DNA of 45,786 nt from Clostridium thailandense. GTDB taxonomy: Bacteria > Bacillota > Clostridia > Clostridiales > Clostridiaceae. How positions within the stretch are numbered: position 1 is the stretch's first letter; each line of letters opens with the position of its first letter. Of the stretch, positions 35,553 to 42,847 are shown one piece after another. Made by a program: the position numbers and the translations under genes. The stretch spans positions 1 to 45,786 of the forward strand of contig NZ_JAEEGC010000033.1 in the NCBI RefSeq assembly GCF_019207025.1. Direction: 5' to 3'. The notes beneath the pieces are model-generated. The model had not been told where the DNA came from and did not search any database. It worked only from the letters and a program-made list of their open reading frames with translations.

Positions 35553-37091
35553 TTAATTATTTTCGTCATCAAATAACCATCTAATTAAGGAAAATTTTGA
35601 TTGTTTAGGGCTCTCATTAGGACTTTTCTTTGAAGCTTCTTTTGAAGCTGGTAAATTATGGATTTTAAGCAAATCTAATTGTTGTTTTAGACTTTCTGTC
35701 TCCTTTTTACTTTCAATTAAATTTCTTTCAATTATTATTTTTTCCTTATCCTTTAATAATAACTTTTGCTCTAAATAGCTAATTTTATCTTTTAATTTAC
35801 TATTCTCATCTGTGTACAACTTGATTTTTTCCTTTTCTTTATAAAATTGGTATTTAAGCTTTGACATTTCCTCTTTTTCATACTCTATAGCCTTGTTTAA
35901 TCTTCTTGATTCTTCTTTTGAACTCCTAAGTTTTTGTTGCAATTCTTCTTTTTCTATTTCAAGCATTTTCAATTTAGTAAAGGAATCTCCTGACTTTTCT
36001 ACATCATAATCTACATTTTCCACCTCCATTTTTAAGCTTTTGTTATCATCAACTCCTATAGCAACTAAATCTTCTAGAGATTCATGTAAAAATAATTGTT
36101 CCTCTCCATTTTGGTTCAGTGCATATATCTCATGGTAAGTGTATTTATCTTGATTATCTGATGAATATTCCTGATAGAATATTTTTACAGGTAATCTCTT
36201 ATCAAAGTGCCTGTATACCCTTGTAATACTAAAATTTTGTCCATAATTTGTAGAAAAACATCCATAAAGTTTATCCTCACAAATCCACAGAGCCCATAAT
36301 ACCTTATTGGATAGTATTAATAGACAAGAATCAATTTTTTTATGTTGAAACAGTACAGTATTTTTTTGTAATCCTATCTCCTTATATTGGTAAATCAATC
36401 TATTAAACTTATTGTCTTGAGTGATAAACAAATAGTGGTCTCTATTTTCTTCTACACAAAAAGTAAAATCTATGTAAGGTAAGAGAGATGTATATATGAC
36501 TTCTTCCTTTCCCCATCTCCCTTCAATAATATGAAAAGTTTTAGAAATTAATTGGTATCCTTCAACTAACATAGTGTTCAATAGAACTAGGTTAGATTTA
36601 GAATCTTGAGAAATACAATATGAAAATTTAGAACAATAATCTAGTTGGGTAATTATTTGTGGGCAACTCTTCTGTATTCCATTTTTTACTATTTGATGAA
36701 TTAGTACTTCCGAATAAGTATGATTATCGACTATATTATATAACAAGTGTATATCATCTAAGTGAAAGAATGCGCTAATGTATATAGGTGTGATTACATC
36801 ATACTTCATATGAAGAAGAATTTTATACTTCCATTCTGTTTCTTTCAATGTGCATAAAATAAGGTCACCACAAATATCTTGGCAGAAAACATGAATTTTT
36901 CCGTTCCACTCCTCAAGAACACAAAAATATTCCAAACATGTTTTATAAATACTAATCTTCTCTGACCAGCTTCGTTTCATAAGTATCTGATAAGATATAC
37001 CTTGATGACTATCATAGCAAAATTTTAGAACTCTTCCATCTTTCTGCTTAATTAAATAATAATCATATTTTTGGTTAGTCATTATTCTCAC
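35553..37091 (-). CDS. Beta-propeller/coiled-coil protein, copy A
   Basis: I do not recognise a named family. The 512 residues fall into an N-terminal beta-rich half (1 to about 340) made of repeated units of about 45-55 residues with Trp/Tyr and HI(H/L)V/L strands (GKIHVFCQDICGDLILCTL, DDIHLLYNIVDNHTYS), which looks like a beta-propeller. An uninterrupted coiled coil follows (about 370-480), then a Ser/Pro/Lys linker and the tail FSLIRWLFDDENN. There is no signal peptide or membrane helix. The start is GTG 37091, which overlaps the stop of the upstream gene by four bases (GTGA), with GAGAGGTGA ten bases before it. The protein at 39043 has the same plan. Confidence 0.75.
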   Translation of the reverse strand: MRIMTNQKYDYYLIKQKDGRVLKFCYDSHQGISYQILMKRSWSEKISIYKTCLEYFCVLEEWNGKIHVFCQDICGDLILCTLKETEWKYKILLHMKYDVITPIYISAFFHLDDIHLLYNIVDNHTYSEVLIHQIVKNGIQKSCPQIITQLDYCSKFSYCISQDSKSNLVLLNTMLVEGYQLISKTFHIIEGRWGKEEVIYTSLLPYIDFTFCVEENRDHYLFITQDNKFNRLIYQYKEIGLQKNTVLFQHKKIDSCLLILSNKVLWALWICEDKLYGCFSTNYGQNFSITRVYRHFDKRLPVKIFYQEYSSDNQDKYTYHEIYALNQNGEEQLFLHESLEDLVAIGVDDNKSLKMEVENVDYDVEKSGDSFTKLKMLEIEKEELQQKLRSSKEESRRLNKAIEYEKEEMSKLKYQFYKEKEKIKLYTDENSKLKDKISYLEQKLLLKDKEKIIIERNLIESKKETESLKQQLDLLKIHNLPASKEASKKSPNESPKQSKFSLIRWLFDDENN

Positions 37092-38587
37092 TCTTTTATT
37101 TCACCTCTCTTTTGACAGACTTCACAGTTCTTACAAAGTGGAATAAATACCATTTCATCTACAATCACTTTAGTCGAAATTAAAGTACTAACGTCAAACT
37201 TCAAGTTTTTGTCTATGATCACTGGAGCATTTGTTAACATAGTAAAGGAATTGACAACGAATTGAACCCCCTGTTGTTCCGCATAAGCTGGTATATATAA
37301 TGTAGCTTTCTGCTTTCCTTCAAGCCTTCCTTCAATAACAGATTTTTGTTCCTGTTGATCTTTATACTCTATGTAGTAAGGTATGTAAAAGTCATATTGT
37401 AGCATGGAGTATTCTTTTCGAGCATCTATAATTTTTCTATTTTTTGTTTCATCTATAATTTCACACTTTTTGAATATAATTTCTTCTATACTTGAAATGT
37501 TTTCTAATTTTAGAGGTAATTTAGTTAATACTTCAGAAAAAATCATTTTTTCTTGATAGGTAGATAGAATTTTTTTTGCTAGTATTATAGTTCCATTTTT
37601 TTGTTTCCATTTGTCTTCCGAACTTGTAAAAATAAAAGATTCTTCATCTATTTGAAGCTTGCGCTGAGTGACTATTCCAATATCGTATGGAATGCTATTA
37701 TTTCGTTGAAAAGTAAAGGTATCTAAAATAACGTTACTATAAGTATCAATCCTGTCAAGTACGCCTTTTCCATCATTACTTCGACTAGTTGCAAGAAGTA
37801 TTTTTTTATCAGGAGATAATCGAAGTCTTTGCAATTCTGGAAGAGTAGTTTTGATTATTGCTGTACGCTCTCCTTTTAGTAAGTCTATAACTTCAATTCT
37901 ATGTAATCCGCTATTTGCTGCATATAAAAAAAGTTCACTTTTCTCTAAAGCCGTAATAATAGATCCCTTTTGCAAATCTATATACGAACTATTCCCGTCT
38001 TCAAGATTCAATATGGAGATATTATATTTATTACTTCCTTTAGTAACTCCTTTATTAGCAATATAGGCATGCTTTTCATCTTCTCCTATGAGAAAGCAAC
38101 TAGGTGCAGTACCAACATTTTTGTATAGCTTGATTAAATGAAAATCTGATGTAGAATATACTTTTAGTTCATTTTTTAAAATATCTAATACAACCAGCTT
38201 TTCTCTATTCTTATCAAGTTCCAAGCTAGCCGCAGCAATAAAGCCTGTTATACAACCAATCTTTTCACCAGTTCTTAAACTATAAATACATACTTCTTCT
38301 GTATTACAAACATATATCCTCTGAGCGAAGGAGTCCACTTGTATATTTCCATTATTGGGCATATGCCATGTTTTATTGAGATCATATAAATCATGAATAA
38401 GTGTGACTGTACTATTCCTATCACTGGCTATATACACATTATTTTTGTCATCTACGATGATATTTTGAGGCCTTGGACCAATTTCAACTTCCTTTATAAT
38501 GCGATAACTATCTCCATCAATAATAGACACCATACCCGTACCTAAGTTTGATACATAATAGATAGTATTTTCTCTTTTATCAACCAT
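37088..38587 (-). CDS. YVTN/YncE-type beta-propeller protein with Cys-containing tail
   Basis: The 499 residues begin without a signal peptide and contain a seven-bladed-type propeller (about 1-300). Its units, such as NTIYYVSNLGTGMVSIIDG and KNNVYIASDRNSTVTLI, end in xVxVID-like strands, as in surface-layer YVTN proteins. Residues about 320-480 form a separate beta domain, and the end is PLCKNCEVCQKRGE with three closely spaced cysteines. The gene heads a two-gene unit with the propeller/coiled-coil gene downstream. Absence of a secretion signal is expected if it is assembled onto the spore by the mother cell. The function is unknown; a structural or sugar-binding role is possible. Confidence 0.78.
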   Translation of the reverse strand: MVDKRENTIYYVSNLGTGMVSIIDGDSYRIIKEVEIGPRPQNIIVDDKNNVYIASDRNSTVTLIHDLYDLNKTWHMPNNGNIQVDSFAQRIYVCNTEEVCIYSLRTGEKIGCITGFIAAASLELDKNREKLVVLDILKNELKVYSTSDFHLIKLYKNVGTAPSCFLIGEDEKHAYIANKGVTKGSNKYNISILNLEDGNSSYIDLQKGSIITALEKSELFLYAANSGLHRIEVIDLLKGERTAIIKTTLPELQRLRLSPDKKILLATSRSNDGKGVLDRIDTYSNVILDTFTFQRNNSIPYDIGIVTQRKLQIDEESFIFTSSEDKWKQKNGTIILAKKILSTYQEKMIFSEVLTKLPLKLENISSIEEIIFKKCEIIDETKNRKIIDARKEYSMLQYDFYIPYYIEYKDQQEQKSVIEGRLEGKQKATLYIPAYAEQQGVQFVVNSFTMLTNAPVIIDKNLKFDVSTLISTKVIVDEMVFIPLCKNCEVCQKRGEIKE

Positions 38588-38663
38588 AGACTCTATTTCA
38601 CCCCATCACTTACTTATACTAAAAAATATGCTTTGTACATGTTTATTATGCAATAGAAACATG

Positions 38664-38689
38664 AAAAGACCTGGTTTTAACCAGATCTT
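38664..38689 (-). terminator. Terminator of the DUF3343 gene
   Basis: On the minus strand, AAGATCTGGTT and AACCAGGTCTT pair (one T-G) with a short AA loop, then TTTTC. It overlaps the gene's last codon. Confidence 0.75.
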
Positions 38690-38957
38690 ATTCAACTAAT
38701 TCATAAGTTTCATTTTTTCCTTCTCTCATAATCCTATATATTGAAGTAGGATAAATATTGTTCCTTTTCAATTCGGTTTGGACAACTTCTATATCAATTT
38801 CTTTAAACTTTACAGCCTGAGTACAGCTAATATTAATTTTATTAGGAGCATTAACGAGTTTTACCTTAATATTTTTTCGGATTAGACGTTCATACATATA
38901 TAATGCTCTATGATGAGAAGTAAAAATCATTATATAATCATAGTATTCGGTTTTCAT
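38688..38957 (-). CDS. DUF3343 small protein
   Basis: The 89-residue protein starts MKTEYYDYIMIFTSHHRALYMYE, the recognisable opening of DUF3343 proteins, which are described as putative Se/S carrier-like. The usual Cys motif is represented by ISCTQAVKFKE near residue 44. ATG 38957 follows GAGGTG; the earlier in-frame GTG is part of that site. It has its own terminator and lies between two propeller genes in a probable spore-surface locus, which is unexpected for this family. Confidence 0.72.
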   Translation of the reverse strand: MKTEYYDYIMIFTSHHRALYMYERLIRKNIKVKLVNAPNKINISCTQAVKFKEIDIEVVQTELKRNNIYPTSIYRIMREGKNETYELVE

Positions 38958-39042
38958 ATTAATCACCTCTATTTTGTATCCGCCTAATATAATTTGTAAA
39001 GACTTACTACTCTATTATATGCTAAAAAAGCTTAGAAGTGAT

Positions 39043-40725
39043 TTACATTCCACTTGATCTCTTTCTTAATAATCGTTCCATAATAGATTGATTCTTCTCA
39101 AATTTAAGTTCTTCATATAGTTTCTTATTTTCTTCAGTTATCGTCTCAACTTGTTGTCGAATTTTTAAGTTTTCTGATTCGCATTCTTTCAATTTATTTT
39201 CAATACTTGTTTTAATATTTTGTTCCCCTAATAACTTTTCTTTTGTGTCTTCCAGTTCTTTTTGAAGAGTTACTATAAAAATTTCTTTTTGAGATAATTG
39301 CTCTTTTGTATTCTCTAGCTCTCTTTGGTAATTTTCTGTAATTACGTATCTTTCTGATAATTGTTTTTTTATTTCCTTCAGCTCATTTTTAAGATTTGTT
39401 GTGAGAAGTTCTTCTTCTAAAAACTTTTGCTTTGTAACCTCTAACTCTTTCTGAATGTTCTGTTTTAATTCAAAGAATAAGGCGCAATTCTCATCTACCT
39501 TTCGTTTTTGTTCTAATATTCTAGCAACTCGTTCTTCATATTCTTCTATGAATCTTTGCTTCTTCTTTGCCTGCATACTTAAAGAAGCAATTTTCTTTTC
39601 TAATATTTTGTTCTCTGATTTTACACGAGATAATTCAAGTTTTAAACTCTGAAATATCTCTGTTTCAGAAGGTGTATCTGCATTAACTTTACTTACCTCA
39701 TATTTTAATGAATCTTTAGTATTTATTGCAAACTGACTTGGAATAAACAAGCACAAATCTACTTCATTAGTTCCATAAACTTTCCTTGCTTTAATAGAAT
39801 CCTCATTATCACAGCAAATAAAACAATTATATCTTTCGATTTTATGTTCATCACCTCTATTAAAGTAAACTGCACTATTCCATTTTTCATCATCAAAACC
39901 TGAATAAAAAATCCTACCTTGTTCCAACCAGCAAGAATACAATTTGTTATTTTTAATAAATAGTAAAGGATCTACTAATTCTGAGCTGCTTTCATGAACT
40001 TTAAATTCTTGGATTTCTCCACTTATATCTATACAAACATGATCCAGAAAATATATAGAATCTTCTCTAGACTTATTTAATATATGAATATCTTGTTGAT
40101 TCATTAACACATCAAAGCATATATCGTCTCCTTGAATACCATAAAGCCTTTTTATAGTAGACCATCTATGATTTTCAAAGCTGCAATAGTTTAAAGATAC
40201 CTCATCTCCTTCATCGGTAATAAAAAACACATTAATATTATTCTTTTTAGTTACATTTATTGAATAGTGTTCGTTTAAATTAGGTATTAATATAATATCC
40301 TGCAATGAAGTATCGGTTGTTTCTTTTCCATTCCATATACAATGCATTAATACCCCATGATCGCTACCATCATTACCTATTAATAAATAAAAGATATGCA
40401 TCTCATCACCGATAATTTCAACTTTTAAGTTCTGTATTTCAAATTCATCACTTTCTATTTGAGAGAGCTTCTTTCCTAACCATTGTTTATTCTTCATGGT
40501 ACAATATTTTAGATTTCCGTTAATATTGCTATATACTATATGTATTGTCTCATCATTAGTAATGTAAACAGTAAAGTCTAGTACCTCCTTATCAATCAGA
40601 CTTTCTTTTGTCCATTTTCCTTCTTCGTACATAATTGTGTAACATAATTCTTTATTGTTATTTTGAAAAAACTTCCATATATTATTTGCATAATCGACAT
40701 ATATCCAGGGATATACTCTACTCAT
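39043..40725 (-). CDS. Beta-propeller/coiled-coil protein, copy B
   Basis: A 560-residue paralog in plan of the protein at 35553. The N-terminal beta-rich part (1 to about 345) has repeated units such as ETIHIVYSNINGNLKYCTMKN and DEMHIFYLLIGNDG. The coiled coil (about 353-545) is longer, with internal repeats of about 30 residues (ELEVTKQKFLEEELLTTNLK, ELENTKEQLSQKEIFIVTLQ, ELEDTKEKLLGEQNIKTSIE). The tail is SIMERLLRKRSSGM. The aligned pattern HIV/F...NG.L..CT.....W in both proteins shows common descent. ATG 40725 follows a very purine-rich site (GAGGGGGGAG). There is no signal peptide. Function unknown; the architecture suits a spore-coat or exosporium scaffold or an adaptor for glycosylation. 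Confidence 0.75.
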   Translation of the reverse strand: MSRVYPWIYVDYANNIWKFFQNNNKELCYTIMYEEGKWTKESLIDKEVLDFTVYITNDETIHIVYSNINGNLKYCTMKNKQWLGKKLSQIESDEFEIQNLKVEIIGDEMHIFYLLIGNDGSDHGVLMHCIWNGKETTDTSLQDIILIPNLNEHYSINVTKKNNINVFFITDEGDEVSLNYCSFENHRWSTIKRLYGIQGDDICFDVLMNQQDIHILNKSREDSIYFLDHVCIDISGEIQEFKVHESSSELVDPLLFIKNNKLYSCWLEQGRIFYSGFDDEKWNSAVYFNRGDEHKIERYNCFICCDNEDSIKARKVYGTNEVDLCLFIPSQFAINTKDSLKYEVSKVNADTPSETEIFQSLKLELSRVKSENKILEKKIASLSMQAKKKQRFIEEYEERVARILEQKRKVDENCALFFELKQNIQKELEVTKQKFLEEELLTTNLKNELKEIKKQLSERYVITENYQRELENTKEQLSQKEIFIVTLQKELEDTKEKLLGEQNIKTSIENKLKECESENLKIRQQVETITEENKKLYEELKFEKNQSIMERLLRKRSSGM

Positions 40726-40815
40726 GACTACTCCCCCCTCTTATGAAATTATATTTTTAACGGAAACCCATTATGCTCTTCTATAAAATAAAAAATTATT
40801 TTAATATAATCTCTT

Positions 40816-40998
40816 AATTGTCACCACTTTTATATTTTGACATATGATATATTATAGGTCTTGAATAAATTAACATTTGTTATAAATTTTAAATGGGAGG
40901 GTAATTATTGTAACCACTTTTATTTTTTAACATATGATATATTGTAAACCTAAAATAAATTTATGTTTATTATAACTTTTTGAAAAGGAGGAGAATTT
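40816..40998 (+). repeat. Tandem imperfect repeat of promoter, leader and ribosome site
   Basis: Two units with a 90-base period. Both contain ATTGT.ACCACTTTTAT, ACATATGATATATT, an AATAAATT segment, TTATAA and a GGGAGG/GGAGGA site. Copy 2 leads into the ATG at 40999. Copy 1 has lost the start codon. Confidence 0.82.
40822..40939 (+). promoter_or_regulatory. Duplicated sigma-K-like promoters of the 40999 gene
   Basis: Copy 1: CACC (40822-40825), 15 bases, CATATGATA (40841-40849). Copy 2: AACC (40912-40915), 15 bases, CATATGATA (40931-40939). Both fit the sigma-K pattern mACm-N15/16-CATAnnnTA. Experimental sigma-K control is not shown; the assignment is by motif and gene context. Confidence 0.6.
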
Positions 40999-41772
40999 AT
41001 GTCCATTAACTTCAAGAGATTTGTGCCACGTCCTGGTCTTGTAAATAAACAAGGACGCCTACCGGATCCTTCTGAACTAGTTTGCATTGAAGTACCTAAG
41101 ATTTTTGATCAATGCTTAATCAAAAGATGTCTTGTATATGGTGAAGGTCCTGACACAAATACAACAGATTGCGAATTAAGAAGTGAGCCCCTTACAGATC
41201 CTAAGAGATATATTGGCAGTAGGGATTTCAATATAAAGCTGATCTCTGTGGATAAAACTCCACTTAAGGGAAAACCAGGTTTTAAAAAAATAGTTATTTG
41301 TTACACAATCTCTTTCTATTCGGATTATATTGATTGTAATGGTGTAAACAAAAGTGAATTCTATGAAATTAATAGAACAGATGTAGTCGGAAAATTCTAC
41401 TGCCCTGATTCTATAGCTCAAATCTCTGCTAGTTTTGTACCAGTTCATGGAGCAAAAGATTTAGATTCTGATATTATAAAACTTGAAATGGTTGCTGATG
41501 CCCTAGGCGGTGAATTACTACAAGATGAAGAGGGCAACGATGTTCTAGATATCACTTTAGGTTACTACATTGTTGTAAAATGTGAGCTTATTGTACAACT
41601 TCTCATTCCGGCCTATGATTATTGTCCAGTTCCAAAAGAACCATGTGAAGAAGAACCTGAGGAGGACCCATGTGAAAGATTTGAAAAGGCTCCAATTCCT
41701 AAGTTCTATCCAGATCAGAACTTAGACCCATTGTTCCCTGACTGTGACGATAATGACGAAGAGGATGATTAA
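40999..41772 (+). CDS. Acidic-tailed, Cys-containing probable spore surface protein
   Basis: I recognise no named domain. The 257-residue protein has no signal peptide. A beta-rich body (about 1-210) contains scattered cysteines (RCLVYG, TDCELR, YIDCNG, FYCPD, VKCELI), and a Pro/Glu/Asp-rich tail (about 213-257, EEEPEEDPCERF...DCDDNDEEDD) contains more. Well-spaced cysteines plus an acidic tail suit disulfide-linked coat or exosporium layers. The start follows AGGAGG. Its two sigma-K-like promoters and its neighbours (DUF4489 and collagen-like genes) support a late mother-cell role. Confidence 0.72.
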   Translation: MSINFKRFVPRPGLVNKQGRLPDPSELVCIEVPKIFDQCLIKRCLVYGEGPDTNTTDCELRSEPLTDPKRYIGSRDFNIKLISVDKTPLKGKPGFKKIVICYTISFYSDYIDCNGVNKSEFYEINRTDVVGKFYCPDSIAQISASFVPVHGAKDLDSDIIKLEMVADALGGELLQDEEGNDVLDITLGYYIVVKCELIVQLLIPAYDYCPVPKEPCEEEPEEDPCERFEKAPIPKFYPDQNLDPLFPDCDDNDEEDD

Positions 41773-41925
41773 ATCCTATTATCATCTTTCTCATAATTGA
41801 AAGGCCAAGCGATAGTTCTACTAATAAATGAATAATGTAATGCTATAAAATTTAGGTAGGCATGAAGTGTGATAATAGTTTTTGGGCATATTGTTATATT
41901 TCTCACTAAAGTTCGTATCTATCAT

Positions 41926-41953
41926 CACCTTTTTATACACGATTCATATATTA
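41926..41953 (+). promoter_or_regulatory. Sigma-K-like promoter of the DUF4489 gene
   Basis: CACC (41926-41929), 15 bases, CATATATTA (41945-41953). The same spacing and both boxes agree with the two copies before 40999. The rest of 41773-42030 holds no other feature I can support. Confidence 0.6.
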
Positions 41954-42030
41954 TAGTAGAAACATTCAATAGATACCTAGATAGCTCAATTATTCATGTA
42001 GTAATTTTTAATTAAAAGGAGGATTTTATT

Positions 42031-42534
42031 ATGAATTCAATGTCAAGAACTCATTTTAGTGATGATTGTAATCCTTGCAAAAAAGAAGAAAAACACTGTA
42101 CAACTGTTGTAAAATGTGGATCCCCTAGTTCAACTACAATTCCAGCTGCTACTGTAGCAGGAACTACTTTTACAGTTACTTCGCTTACTTTAGACACTTC
42201 TAAATTATGTGATCCAACTGTTAAATTAGAATTTGCAAGCAATATCGTTGCTGCAGTTGCTTTTACAGGTACTATAAATTTTCAAGTATTTAAAATTTGT
42301 AGAGGACAGCTTACTCCAGTTCCAGTTGGACCTGCATGGACACTAAGTGAAACAGCACTGCTTTTTGCTGAAACATTCTCATTCTTCATTTGTGATTGCA
42401 ACTTCTGTTATGATGAGTGTTGTACCTATACTGTAGTAGCAACTGTTACTAGCGCCGTTACAGTTGGAACTCTTGCTATCAATAACGCGACTCTTGGAGC
42501 AGTTGCAGCATCTGGTACAGGTGGATGTTGCTAA
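42031..42534 (+). CDS. DUF4489 cysteine-rich protein
   Basis: The 167-residue protein matches, as recalled, the clostridial DUF4489 family. The N-terminus has CNPCKKEEKHC; the core is Ala/Val/Thr-rich with beta character (TVAGTTFTVTSLTLDTSKLC, VKLEFASNIVAAVAF). A cluster CDCNFCYDECC lies near 123-133 and the protein ends GCC. Eleven or more cysteines without a signal peptide point to an intracellularly made, spore-deposited cross-linked protein. AGGAGG is eight bases before ATG. It has a single sigma-K-like promoter and a strong terminator, so it is monocistronic. Confidence 0.8.
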   Translation: MNSMSRTHFSDDCNPCKKEEKHCTTVVKCGSPSSTTIPAATVAGTTFTVTSLTLDTSKLCDPTVKLEFASNIVAAVAFTGTINFQVFKICRGQLTPVPVGPAWTLSETALLFAETFSFFICDCNFCYDECCTYTVVATVTSAVTVGTLAINNATLGAVAASGTGGCC

Positions 42535-42617
42535 AAATTAAGAATTATACACAAAAACTAAATAGTTTAGTTAACTTTGAGTTAGGGGCATTCAACTATT
42601 GTTCCTAAATCCATCAG

Positions 42618-42656
42618 AATCCCGTAGTGTGGATTTTCTACACCGGGATTTTTTTA
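42618..42656 (+). terminator. Terminator after the DUF4489 gene
   Basis: AATCCCG..TAGTGT pairs with ACAC.CGGGATT, followed by seven T. Strong intrinsic terminator. Confidence 0.88.
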
Positions 42657-42744
42657 TGTTTACTTTTCTATGAATATATAGTTCCTATATGATACTATTT
42701 GAAATTATAACACGATAATATATAATACTTGTAAAACCTTTGAA

Positions 42745-42793
42745 AAAATATACATCCCAAATATCTATAAACATATTGTTGATATTCGGGATG
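42745..42793 (-). terminator. Probable terminator of the two-domain glycosyltransferase gene
   Basis: CATCCCAAATATC (42753) and GATATTCGGGATG (42781) form a stem of about 13 bp with a mismatch. On the minus strand it is followed by TATATTTTTTC. It lies 55 bases after the stop codon of the gene at 42848. Confidence 0.65.
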
Positions 42794-42847
42794 CGCTGAT
42801 GCTAATAAAGTATTAGTATTTTGTTTAACCGCTTTTAAATAATAGTA

